41,682 bases of DNA, from the NCBI GenBank assembly GCA_017513965.1, contig JAFWMI010000066.1:1-41682 (forward strand). Reading direction: 5' to 3'. The position numbers were made by a program, and so were the translations under genes. The notes below the pieces were generated by a model, which did no database searches, had not been told where the DNA came from, and was given only the letters and a program-made list of their open reading frames with translations. This DNA comes from Atopobiaceae bacterium. GTDB lineage: Bacteria > Actinomycetota > Coriobacteriia > Coriobacteriales > Atopobiaceae. Shown here one piece after another: positions 16,188-24,043 of the stretch (its first letter is position 1; every line of letters starts with the position of its first letter).

Positions 16188-17711
16188 ATGCGCAACGTTC
16201 TTCAAATGCTCGAGCACACTGCAGAGCGCCTTCCCCACAAGACCGCAGTTGCCGACCCCACCAACGCGCTTACGTTTGCGGAATTGCAAACAGCCGCTCA
16301 GTCAGCAGGCTCTTGGCTTGTGGCCCATGGTGTTAAGCCACGCACGGCCGTTGCCTTCTATCTGGAAAAGAGCGCACTTGCCTGGGCGTCCATGCTTGGC
16401 GCCATCTATGCTGGCGGATTCTATTCCGTCATTGACATACGTCAGCCCGAAAGCCGGGTTGCGGAGATGCTCAAGGCGCTTGCACCTCAAGTGATACTCA
16501 CCGACGCAGAGCATCTTGACCGGGCACGCGAGCTCTTCGATGCCAACACCTACACACTCGCCTGCATTGAGGACGTGGTGACCGCCACGATTGACGAAGC
16601 CGCACTTGCCTCGGTCCGTACCCAAGCCACCGACATCGACCCGCTTTATGCTAACTTTACGAGCGGCAGCACGGGAACGCCCAAGGGGTTCGTGGCTCCG
16701 CATCGCTCGGTATTGGACTGGGCGCGAACCTTTACGTCCACCTTTGGCATAGACCAAACCGACGTGATGGGCAACCAGGCGCCGTTCGACTTCGACGCCA
16801 CCAACAAGGATGTGTATTCTTCCCTGCTCACCGGGGCAACGGTTCAGATAATCCCGCGCGCGTACTTCTCTAACCCCACGCAGCTCATGGACTACGTTTG
16901 CGACCACGAGGTAACCACCCTATGCTGGGCCGTAAGCGCCATGTGCTTTGTCTCCATCATGGGCGGGTTTGACTATCGTGTGCCCACCACCATTCGTCGT
17001 GTGCTCTTTAGCGGCGAAACCATGCCGCCCAAGCAGCTGCGCGTGTGGCAAAAGTACGTGCCAAACGCCCTGTATGCCAATTTGTACGGCCCCTCCGAGG
17101 TTACCTGCAACTGCACGTACTTTGTGGTCGATCGCGAGTATGCCAATGACGAGGTCATTCCCGCCGGTAAGGCATTTGCCAACGAACGCGTCTTCCTGCT
17201 GGACGAGCACGACCAAGAGATTCACGCCGCCGATGAGGTCGGCGAGGTGTGCGTCGCGGGGTCCTGCCTAGTAATGGGCTACCTTGGCGCTCCCGAGCGC
17301 ACGGCAAAGGCGTTTATGCAAAACCCCGCCAATCAACGCTGGCTGGAGCCCATGTATCGCACAGGCGACCTTGCCCGTTACAACGAAAACGGCGACCTGG
17401 TGTATGTTTCGCGCAAGGACCACCAAATCAAGCACCTCGGACAACGCATTGAGCTGGGCGACATCGAGGCCGCCGCACACGGCGTAGACGGTGTAGAGCG
17501 TGCTTGCTGCCTGTATGACGCCGGACGCAAACGTCTCATACTCTTTTACGTTGGCTCCATTGCCCGCAAAGACCTCAAGGAGATTCTGCGTGAGCGCCTG
17601 CCTCAGTACATGGTGCCCAACAATACCAAGCAGCTCGACGAGATGCCTCTCAACAAGAACGGCAAGATAGATCGCGCGGCACTTGGCATCAAGGCTCGCA
17701 TCAAGGCCTAA
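16188..17711 (+). CDS. dltA: DltA-like amino-acid-adenylating carrier protein ligase
   Basis: The 507-aa ANL-superfamily enzyme activates an amino acid with ATP and loads it on a carrier protein; in DltA the substrate is D-alanine. Motifs: P-loop FTSGSTGTPKG (157-167), NQAPFDFDATNKDVY (about 201-215), LFSGETMPPKQL, NLYGPSEVT, YRTGDLARYNENGDLVYVSRKDHQIKHLGQRIELGDIE split across the hinge, and the catalytic Lys493 in NKNGKIDR. The order and the FSFD-like block match DltA rather than general acyl-CoA ligases. D-Ala specificity is likely but cannot be proven by eye. ATG 16188 has AAGGAG 5 bases upstream; it follows the DltD-like gene after 19 bases. The carrier gene lies 2.2 kb downstream, beyond two glycosyltransferases. 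Confidence 0.87.
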   Translation: MRNVLQMLEHTAERLPHKTAVADPTNALTFAELQTAAQSAGSWLVAHGVKPRTAVAFYLEKSALAWASMLGAIYAGGFYSVIDIRQPESRVAEMLKALAPQVILTDAEHLDRARELFDANTYTLACIEDVVTATIDEAALASVRTQATDIDPLYANFTSGSTGTPKGFVAPHRSVLDWARTFTSTFGIDQTDVMGNQAPFDFDATNKDVYSSLLTGATVQIIPRAYFSNPTQLMDYVCDHEVTTLCWAVSAMCFVSIMGGFDYRVPTTIRRVLFSGETMPPKQLRVWQKYVPNALYANLYGPSEVTCNCTYFVVDREYANDEVIPAGKAFANERVFLLDEHDQEIHAADEVGEVCVAGSCLVMGYLGAPERTAKAFMQNPANQRWLEPMYRTGDLARYNENGDLVYVSRKDHQIKHLGQRIELGDIEAAAHGVDGVERACCLYDAGRKRLILFYVGSIARKDLKEILRERLPQYMVPNNTKQLDEMPLNKNGKIDRAALGIKARIKA

Positions 17712-17808
17712 GTACTCAACGCCATCCTTCATCTTTAGCTACAATAACAGATGTTCAACATTTTGTATGTAAACGAACATACGGGTACCTTAGTGGAGGC
17801 ATGGCACA

Positions 17809-19020
17809 ATGGCATTGCACCTGCGCAGCACGCCAAGACCATACATTGCAGGTCCACTCGATAGAGAGACACAGCGAATCATCATTGGTGGTTCGCTTGT
17901 TCTTATGCTTGGCGTGGCATTGAGATATTGGGCCATGTCGATTGGCCATAATTTTGACTTTGATTCGTACTGCATCGTGGGCGACCTCGTACGTCATGGG
18001 CAAAGCGTGTACGCAAACACCAAACGCTATAACTACGCACCCCCCTTCTTCCTCATCCAAGGTCTTCTCTATCGCCTCTCGGAGCTGTTTACCAACGACC
18101 AAGTGGGGACCTATCGCGTACTCATGGTGTCGTACCTCACAGGAATAGACGTATGCATAGCCGCGCTCATTGCCACGCGCGTAAGCCTGCGCGGCGGGGC
18201 GCTGTTCTTTCTTAATCCCGTTTCGGTACTTATTACCGGGTACTCCAATCAGTTTGACAACATGGCGGTGTTGTTTGCCCTGCTTGCTGCGTTTGCCTAC
18301 CATCCCGGGGACGAGTTTGACAAGCGAGACCTCAAGTTCGTGTTGTTCTTTACCCTCAGCCTCGTGTCCAAGCACGTGTTGTTTGTATTGCCCGCCTTCA
18401 TCCTCATGCGGCAAGACCTTTCGTGGAAGAAGCGGGCGCTGTATGCCTTTGTTCCGCCCATTCTCTTTTTGCTCAGCTTTGTCCCCTCGGCTTTGCGGGG
18501 TCCCGAGGCACTCAACGGCATCATCCAGCACGTGTTTTTGTATCGTGGATGGAACAATGCCCCACTCCTCCGCTGGCTCTATACGGCAATTCACCTGCCG
18601 GAGCAGTTTTGGATCGTGGCATTTGGATTGCTCATGTGCACCGTTGGCTTTGTGGTACGAAAGCAGGAATACAGCTTCGTTGAGGTTGTGAGCGTGTACT
18701 TTATCGCCCTCGTCGCGTTTTCTTCGACTATCGCCAATCAATACCTCGCGATTCCCATGGCCGGCCTATGCATATTGGCTACAGGCGCATGGAAGTATGT
18801 GTACGCATTCCTGGCGTCGCTGTTTGTGTTTTTGGACGGCAACGGGCTCGCCATGCGCAATCCCGAGTGGATTCAAAGTCATTTTGGCGGTGCCATCGCC
18901 CAAGCAGCGGAGTTCTATAACCGCTCCAACGGCTATGTCATCCTCGCTTGGATATTGTTTGCGACCTTGGTATACATACTCATACGCCATCGCATGGCAT
19001 TTGCTCGCGAGGAAGCCTAG
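17809..19020 (+). CDS. GT-C (GT87/mannosyltransferase-like) integral membrane glycosyltransferase
   Basis: The 403-aa protein has about 9-11 hydrophobic segments and the early extracytoplasmic loop typical of GT-C enzymes. FDFDSYCIVGDLVRHGQSVY (about residues 48-67), with acidic residues near the first loop, is followed by YNYAPPFFLIQG and NPVSVLITGYSNQFDN (about 137-152), which resembles the Asn-Pro/Gln-Phe-Asp region of GT87 and PIG-M-like mannosyltransferases. Such enzymes use polyprenyl-phosphate sugars as donors on the outer face. ATG 17809 has GTGGAGG 9 bases upstream. It sits between the ligase and a DPM1-like GT2, which could make its donor. Sugar and acceptor are unknown. Confidence 0.75.
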   Translation: MALHLRSTPRPYIAGPLDRETQRIIIGGSLVLMLGVALRYWAMSIGHNFDFDSYCIVGDLVRHGQSVYANTKRYNYAPPFFLIQGLLYRLSELFTNDQVGTYRVLMVSYLTGIDVCIAALIATRVSLRGGALFFLNPVSVLITGYSNQFDNMAVLFALLAAFAYHPGDEFDKRDLKFVLFFTLSLVSKHVLFVLPAFILMRQDLSWKKRALYAFVPPILFLLSFVPSALRGPEALNGIIQHVFLYRGWNNAPLLRWLYTAIHLPEQFWIVAFGLLMCTVGFVVRKQEYSFVEVVSVYFIALVAFSSTIANQYLAIPMAGLCILATGAWKYVYAFLASLFVFLDGNGLAMRNPEWIQSHFGGAIAQAAEFYNRSNGYVILAWILFATLVYILIRHRMAFAREEA

Positions 19021-19046
19021 CGAAGGTCTAAGCGAAAGGACACAGT

Positions 19047-19763
19047 ATGGACTCCCTGTACATCGTCGTTCCCGCATACAACGAATCCCAGAACATCAAG
19101 TCGCTCATCGACGATTGGTATCCTGTTATTGCTCAGCACGACGGCAACGGTGATTCTCGCCTCGTTGTTATCAACGACGGCAGCACCGACAACACCTATG
19201 ACGTCCTTTGCTCGTTGGCCCAAGACAAGCCACAGTTACAGCCGCTCACCAAGCCCAACGGCGGGCATGGCCCAACGCTCATCTACGGCTACAAGTACGC
19301 CATCGACCACGATGCCGACTTCGTGTTTCAAACGGATTCCGACGGCCAAACGAATCCGGCTGAGTTTGAGCAGTTTTGGCAATTGAGAGACGAATACGAT
19401 GCCGTTATAGGCAACCGTGCTCATCGCGAGGACGGCCTGTCACGCGTACTCGTGGAGCGCGTGCTGCTCATAATTCTGCGTCTCGCTTTTGGCGTAAAGC
19501 TACCGGACTCAAACGCCCCCTTTAGGCTCATGAAGCGCGATCTCTTGGCCAAGTACCTCCCCAAGATGCCCGATGACTATAACCTTCCCAACGTTATGCT
19601 CACCACATACTTTGCCTATTTCCACGAGAAGGTAAAGTTCATCGAGATTACCTTCAAGCCGCGACAGGCGGGGAAGAACTCTATAAACCTGCGCAAGATC
19701 GTGGGCATAGGATGGAAGGCCGTAGGCGACTTTGTGAGCCTGCGCAAACACATCAACGACTAA
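19047..19763 (+). CDS. GT2 glycosyltransferase, polyprenyl-phosphate sugar synthase (DPM1-like)
   Basis: The 238-aa GT-A fold enzyme lacks the C-terminal membrane helices of larger relatives. YIVVPAYNES (residues 5-14), VVINDGSTDNT (about 40-50), QTDSDGQTNP with the DxD metal site (about 97-106), GNRAHRED, APFRLMKR (about 157-164) and KPRQAGKNSINLRKI match dolichyl/polyprenyl-phosphate mannose or glucose synthases. It probably transfers a sugar from an NDP-sugar to undecaprenyl phosphate on the cytoplasmic side. AAAGGA is upstream of ATG. It follows the GT-C gene by 26 bases, which suggests a donor-maker/donor-user pair. Its TAA stop is part of a long palindrome. Confidence 0.85.
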   Translation: MDSLYIVVPAYNESQNIKSLIDDWYPVIAQHDGNGDSRLVVINDGSTDNTYDVLCSLAQDKPQLQPLTKPNGGHGPTLIYGYKYAIDHDADFVFQTDSDGQTNPAEFEQFWQLRDEYDAVIGNRAHREDGLSRVLVERVLLIILRLAFGVKLPDSNAPFRLMKRDLLAKYLPKMPDDYNLPNVMLTTYFAYFHEKVKFIEITFKPRQAGKNSINLRKIVGIGWKAVGDFVSLRKHIND

Positions 19764-19791
19764 CCAAAGAGGGACAGTCCCTCTTTGGTTA
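19761..19791. other. 14-bp perfect palindrome overlapping the GT2 stop codon
   Basis: TAACCAAAGAGGGA (19761-19774), loop CAG, TCCCTCTTTGGTTA (19778-19791). The first three bases are the stop codon of the GT2 gene. No T-run follows, so this is not a typical intrinsic terminator. It may be an mRNA-stability hairpin or processing site separating the five upstream genes from dltC. Confidence 0.7.
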
Positions 19792-19834
19792 CGCGCCGCT
19801 CGCGCGCATAGGCTTCTACTCACCCGCCGCCCAT

Positions 19835-19863
19835 TTGTAAAGTGTCGGGCAAAGCGCTAGCAT
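19835..19863 (+). promoter_or_regulatory. Candidate promoter of dltC
   Basis: TTGTAA (19835-19840), 17 bases, TAGCAT (19858-19863) lies 38 bases before the dltC start and after the palindrome. This suggests separate or extra transcription of the carrier gene. It is based on consensus matching only. Confidence 0.35.
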
Positions 19864-19901
19864 CAGGAAGAGGCACATACCAACCAAGAAGGAGTGGAAT
19901 C

Positions 19902-20144
19902 ATGGATATTACCCTTGATGACGTTATTGAGATGCTCGAGGACATTCAGGAGGACGTGGACTACGAGAGCTGCACAACGCTCATTGACGACCATATTCTT
20001 GACTCGTTCGACATCCTGGCCATCGTAAGCGCCGCAGATGATGAGTTTGACGTCTCCATTCCCGCCAAGGACATTATTCCCGCCAACTTCAACAGCGCTC
20101 AGGCACTTTGCGCACTTATCCAGCGTCTCGCCAGCGAGGACTAG
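19902..20144 (+). CDS. dltC: Acyl carrier protein for the dlt-like pathway (DltC-like)
   Basis: The 80-aa acidic four-helix carrier protein has the phosphopantetheine site DSFDIL (Ser35), typical of D-alanyl carrier proteins and ACPs. A DltC-like pattern follows: LAIVSAADDEFDVSIPAKDI, then an NFNSAQALCALI helix. It would hold the activated amino acid made by the DltA-like ligase as a thioester for the MBOAT protein. ATG 19902 has AAGGAG 7 bases upstream; the longer in-frame reading from 19842 lies over the promoter. It is last in the cluster, set apart by a 138-base gap with a palindrome and a possible promoter, and followed by a good terminator. Confidence 0.85.
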   Translation: MDITLDDVIEMLEDIQEDVDYESCTTLIDDHILDSFDILAIVSAADDEFDVSIPAKDIIPANFNSAQALCALIQRLASED

Positions 20145-20165
20145 CAGCCAAACAGAGTCTTTGTG

Positions 20166-20206
20166 AGGGGCCCTTATGCACGCATGCGTGGATAAGGGTC
20201 CCTTTT
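20166..20206 (+). terminator. Intrinsic terminator after dltC
   Basis: AGGGGCCCTTAT (20166-20177) pairs with ATAAGGGTCCCT (20192-20203, one G-T pair), with an inner CACG/CGTG stem, followed by TTTT (20203-20206). It ends the dlt-like cluster. Confidence 0.85.
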
Positions 20207-20213
20207 GCCGTAG

Positions 20214-21422
20214 CTAAACAAACACATAGCGATCGAGGCGATCAAACGCTTCGACCACGCGAGAATACGGCACCGAGACGGCTATGCGCACACAGCCCGG
20301 ACAATCAAAGAGCCTTCCGTCGTGCCACGTAACGCCCACATCCCATCCAGCACGCACCAAATCGCTTGGCAGGACGCCGTGTTCGGCACACCAGGTATTG
20401 CAGTCTGCCAGCAGCACATAGGTACCCTCGGCTCGCGCACACTGGACGCCAGGATAGTGCTTGCGTATGTGCTCATAGGCATACGAGGCATTATTGCTCA
20501 GCACCTGGCACAGCTCGTCTGTCCAGGCAGCGCCTTCGGCAGAATATGCACCTATGAGCGCATGCATGGAGAGAACATTCTGAGCATTGTAATGCGTTAT
20601 GGAACCCTGCCGTTCCACACGGTCCCTCAGCCAAGGGTTGTATATCACATGATACGACCCTATCAAACCAGCCAAGTTGAACGTCTTTGAGGGAGCATAC
20701 AGCGCCACCACATGGTCGTGCGCCCATTCGCTCACCTGCTGCGTGGGCACGTGCGTGTGCTCGTCGAGAATCAAGTCGCTCCAAATCTCGTCGGACACCA
20801 CGTATACGTCGTGGCGGGCAAAGAGCTCCATGGCACGCTCTATCTCCCAGCGCTCCCACACACGCCCGCACGGGTTATGCGGAGAACAAAAGATGGCTGC
20901 ATGGATGTGGTTCTGTACAATGCGGCGCTCCATGTCCTCAAAGTCCATGCGCCATACGCCCGCCCTATCGAGCACGAGCGGACTATGTACCAGGTTATAG
21001 CCATAGCCACCCACGGCCGCCGTAAAGCCCACATACGTTGGCGTGTGCACGAGGACGTTGTCGCCGGGAGAGCAGAGCACGTTAAGTGCGCTCACCACAC
21101 CACCTAACACGCCGTTTTCGTAACCAATGTGCTCTGACAACAGGTCGTCAACAGACTTGCGGCTGCGATGCCAGTCGATAATGGCTTGGTAGTATGCGTC
21201 ACTGGCCTCGTAATAGCCAAAGAACGGATGCTCTAGGCGTGCACGCATCGCCTCAACCACGCTCGGCGCCGTGGCAAAGCTCATGTCGGCAACCCACAAG
21301 GGTATGGAGTCAAATCCCTCTTTAGGCACCGCAGGCGCAAAGCCACTGCCATCACCCAATCCGTCAACCGCAAGCGAATCGTGACCGTGCCTGTCAACGA
21401 TGCTGGTAAAGTCGAAGCTCAT
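20214..21422 (-). CDS. MalY/PatB-type PLP-dependent C-S lyase / aminotransferase
   Basis: The 402-aa fold-type I PLP enzyme probably cleaves cystathionine or cysteine conjugates (beta-C-S lyase) in the cytoplasm. The N-terminus, FDFTSIVDRHGHDSLAVD, and IPLWVADMSFATAPSV (about residues 38-53) are the MalY/PatB signature. CSPHNPCGRVW (about 164-174), VSDEIWSDL and YAPSKTFNLAGL, with the PLP Lys in SKTFN, complete the active site. ATG 21422 is chosen because GGGAGGAAAC is directly upstream; the in-frame ATG at 21452 precedes this ribosome site. It is divergent from the PHP gene and convergent with dltC. In related species MalY-like proteins also act as regulators; nothing here tests that. Confidence 0.88.
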   Translation of the reverse strand: MSFDFTSIVDRHGHDSLAVDGLGDGSGFAPAVPKEGFDSIPLWVADMSFATAPSVVEAMRARLEHPFFGYYEASDAYYQAIIDWHRSRKSVDDLLSEHIGYENGVLGGVVSALNVLCSPGDNVLVHTPTYVGFTAAVGGYGYNLVHSPLVLDRAGVWRMDFEDMERRIVQNHIHAAIFCSPHNPCGRVWERWEIERAMELFARHDVYVVSDEIWSDLILDEHTHVPTQQVSEWAHDHVVALYAPSKTFNLAGLIGSYHVIYNPWLRDRVERQGSITHYNAQNVLSMHALIGAYSAEGAAWTDELCQVLSNNASYAYEHIRKHYPGVQCARAEGTYVLLADCNTWCAEHGVLPSDLVRAGWDVGVTWHDGRLFDCPGCVRIAVSVPYSRVVEAFDRLDRYVFV

Positions 21423-21549
21423 GTTTCCTCCCATTTCCCGTGCCCACATCATTGTAGCAAGCAGCTGTTAGGGGCAACTGTTTGTGGTTGCGAAGTTTGT
21501 GGCACAATGGTTTGCAAGTGCGCACGGTCTTCTTTGAAAGGATCCGCGA

Positions 21550-22356
21550 ATGTCCCTTTCCGCTCAGCCGCCCTTTGCCTGTGACGTTCACACGCACACG
21601 ATTTTTTCTCGTCACGCCTATTCCACCATTGGCGAGTGCGTGGCCGCAGCGCGCGCTGCGGGACTTGAGCTCCTAGGCTCAACGGACCATTATTCGTGCA
21701 TGACAAGCCCCACGCTGCACGTACGCGACTATCAGTACTTTATTAACTTTGACATATGGCCGCGCGTGTGGGATGGCGTACAGGTGCTGCGGGGCGTTGA
21801 GGCCGACATCGTCGACCTCAACGGCAATCTGTTTGGTTGGGACCACATGCTCTACGAGGGCATAACGGGTCGCGCTTTTGAGCATCCACACACGCTCAAA
21901 GAGCACGTATGGCGCAACATTGACTATGCCATTGCGAGCATCCACGACAAGACGTTTGCAGACCATGCCACGCTGGCGCAAACCACTCAAATGTACGTGC
22001 AGGCGCTGGATGATCCCAAGGTACTCATTCTGGGCCACGTGGGTCGAACTGGCGTCCCCTTCGATGTGGATGAGGTGCTCATCGCGGCAAAGGAGCACGG
22101 CAAGCTCATCGAGATCAACGAGCACAGCTTTGCACCCCACTACGGACAGGTATGCCAAGACACCTGCCGTCATATTGCCGAACGCTGCGCTGAGCTCGGC
22201 GTAATGATTGCCACAGGAACAGACGCGCACATCGCCTGCGACGTAGGTCGCTTTGACGCCGTGCGCGCCTTGCTAGAGGAGATTCACTTTCCAAGCGAGC
22301 TCGTAGCCACAAGAAGCGCGGATGCGTTTCTTGGCGTACTCGCCAACATGCACTAG
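21550..22356 (+). CDS. PHP-domain phosphoesterase (YcdX-like)
   Basis: This 268-aa PHP-superfamily hydrolase keeps the metal-binding motifs DVHTHTIFSRHAYST (about residues 12-26), LLGSTDHYS (about 41-49), GVEADIVD (about 78-85), IASIHDK and GHVGRTG, and a C-terminal TGTDAHIACDVGRFD (about 222-236). The pattern matches YcdX-type trinuclear-metal phosphatases, so it is probably a cytoplasmic phosphoesterase; the substrate is unknown. AAAGGA sits upstream of ATG. It is convergent with the aminotransferase, with only 9 bases between the stop codons. Confidence 0.85.
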   Translation: MSLSAQPPFACDVHTHTIFSRHAYSTIGECVAAARAAGLELLGSTDHYSCMTSPTLHVRDYQYFINFDIWPRVWDGVQVLRGVEADIVDLNGNLFGWDHMLYEGITGRAFEHPHTLKEHVWRNIDYAIASIHDKTFADHATLAQTTQMYVQALDDPKVLILGHVGRTGVPFDVDEVLIAAKEHGKLIEINEHSFAPHYGQVCQDTCRHIAERCAELGVMIATGTDAHIACDVGRFDAVRALLEEIHFPSELVATRSADAFLGVLANMH

Positions 22357-22365
22357 CGCGTCATA

Positions 22366-23547
22366 CTAGTGATAGCTGTTCCAGAGCTCCTGCCATGCCG
22401 GCATTGAGTTGACGATTGTCTCGTAGCTAACGCAATAGCCCACGCGCACCCACCCCGGACAGCCAAACGAATCGCTGGGAACCGGCAGCAACTCCAAGCG
22501 CTTGGCACGCTCAAAGAAGGCGTTTGCATCGGGCTCGAGCGCTCGCATCCAAAGGTAGAACGCCCCTTGTGGTTCAATAAACTCATAGCCAATCTTGCTC
22601 AGCCCCTGCGTGAGCGCCTGACGATTCCTTTGGTAGGCTTCGATGTTTGCGGGCACATCTACACAATCGATAAGGACCCGCTGGAACAACGCAGGCGCGC
22701 ACACAAATCCGAGCTTGCGCCCTGCTCCTGCCACGGCAGGCACCAACTGGTCACGATCGGGATTGGTGTTGGGAACGAGCACCCAGCCTATGCGCTCGCC
22801 CGGTAGGCTCAAGGACTTGGAGTAGGAGTAGCACACGAGCGTGTAGTCGTACAAGGAGGGCACCCAGGGAACCTCAACGTCGTAGGCAATCTCCCTGTAG
22901 GGCTCGTCGGAGATTAGATAGATGGGATGGCCATACGTTGCGGAGCACTCCTTGAGCGCATGAGCCAACTCAACAAGGTTCTCTTGGGCATAGACGGAGC
23001 CAACCGGGTTGTTGGGAGAGTCAATCATCACGGCAGCCGTACGTTCGGTTATTGCGGCAACAACTGCCGGCACGTCTATCTGGAACGTGTCGGCGTTCGC
23101 CATAACCTCCACGCACGTCGCTCCCGCATTCTCGATGAACACCCGATACTCCGGGAAATAGGGGGCGATTACCACAACCTCCTCCCCCTTGTTGCACACC
23201 GCGTTGAGCACAATGGAAATCGATGCGGCCGCTCCGCAGGTGAGGTACAAATCGTCGGCGGTATAGCCGGTATCGAACCGTCGATTCAGCGAACGGGCTA
23301 CTGCCTCCCGAGCTGCCGGCAATCCATTTGCCGGCGTGTACCCGTGTAGAGCCGTCGCCGGCAAGGTAAGCGCATGCGCAATGGAGTCCCGCACGGCATC
23401 TGGCGCCGGCACGCTGGGGTTACCCAACGAGAAGTCAAAGACGTTTTCCGCACCGATCTGCGCCTTACGCGCCGCGCCATATGCGGCAATCTCTCGAATC
23501 GACGACTTTGACGCGCCGTATGCATAGCTTTGTTGGTTTATGCTCAT
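22366..23547 (-). CDS. PLP-dependent class I/II aminotransferase
   Basis: The 393-aa aspartate-aminotransferase-fold enzyme has FSLGNPSVPAP (about residues 39-49), HGYTPANGLPAAREAVA, LTCGAAASISI, DSPNNPVGSVY (about 174-184), ISDEPYREI (about 212-220) and CYSYSKSLSLPGERIGW with the PLP Lys (about residue 239). The C-terminal block PGWVRVGYCV holds the carboxylate-binding Arg. Substrate specificity cannot be fixed; similar enzymes use aspartate, alanine or aromatic amino acids. GAGAGGAGC precedes ATG. A TACAAT box at 23574-23579 (minus strand) may be its -10. Confidence 0.88.
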   Translation of the reverse strand: MSINQQSYAYGASKSSIREIAAYGAARKAQIGAENVFDFSLGNPSVPAPDAVRDSIAHALTLPATALHGYTPANGLPAAREAVARSLNRRFDTGYTADDLYLTCGAAASISIVLNAVCNKGEEVVVIAPYFPEYRVFIENAGATCVEVMANADTFQIDVPAVVAAITERTAAVMIDSPNNPVGSVYAQENLVELAHALKECSATYGHPIYLISDEPYREIAYDVEVPWVPSLYDYTLVCYSYSKSLSLPGERIGWVLVPNTNPDRDQLVPAVAGAGRKLGFVCAPALFQRVLIDCVDVPANIEAYQRNRQALTQGLSKIGYEFIEPQGAFYLWMRALEPDANAFFERAKRLELLPVPSDSFGCPGWVRVGYCVSYETIVNSMPAWQELWNSYH

Positions 23548-24043
23548 AACCCGCTCCTCTCAGTTGACATTCTATTGTATCGCTCGTATGTTTCGTGCGC
23601 ATTTATGGAGGGAAGGCGCAGGAACCATGAAGGAGCAGTGAGCGGACGATGGAGCACTTGTGAGCTGGGCAACCAGTGTTTGAAACCACCCAAAAGCGGA
23701 GATGAATTACATAACAGATGACGTTTTTCCCGCGTCATCCTTTCCTTCCTTGTTTGCGCGTGGCCAGACGCGCACCTGTCCGCAAGACAGGCACAGGCCA
23801 TCGGGTCCTTCCTTCCACCCGATGGCCTGTTGTTGTATCGAACGAATAACGTGCACCACCCATGCAATGGCGCGCAATTGCCGTCACAATTCTGCATAAT
23901 TATGCATACAACTCTTATAAATGAGTACACTTGCTCTAGGAATGATATATATTCCCTTTGAAATTTGCAATTATTGCCTATTTTTTTAGTTAGTATAGAG
24001 CTATGTGGAGTAACCATCCATCATCGCGATAAGGAGCCAGACC
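23548..24043. other. 496-bp divergent spacer with serial hairpins; possible small RNA
   Basis: No convincing protein gene lies here. Several stems follow one another: GATGACG/CGTCATC (about 23717-23740), GCGCGT/ACGCGC (about 23756-23773), CCTGTC/GACAGG, and a 14-bp stem 23793-23806 with 23817-23830 (loop CCTTCCTTCC) followed by TGTTGT. A perfect 14-bp palindrome, TGCATAATTATGCA (23893-23906), and an AT-rich stretch precede the GntR-type gene. The first part could encode a structured RNA ending at 23830; the second part is probably the regulator's promoter and operator. Confidence 0.45.
23893..23906. promoter_or_regulatory. Candidate GntR-type operator palindrome
   Basis: TGCATAATTATGCA is a perfect 14-bp palindrome about 138 bases before the GntR/UTRA regulator start, in an AT-rich promoter-like stretch. 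GntR-family proteins bind short palindromes, so autoregulation is possible. It is judged by sequence symmetry alone. Confidence 0.35.

Noticed and set aside
23544-24017. 157-codon minus-strand frame in the 23.5-24.0 kb spacer
   Set aside because: It overlaps the aminotransferase start and its promoter, spans the hairpins, has no ribosome site, and has a mixed Cys/Arg-rich composition.
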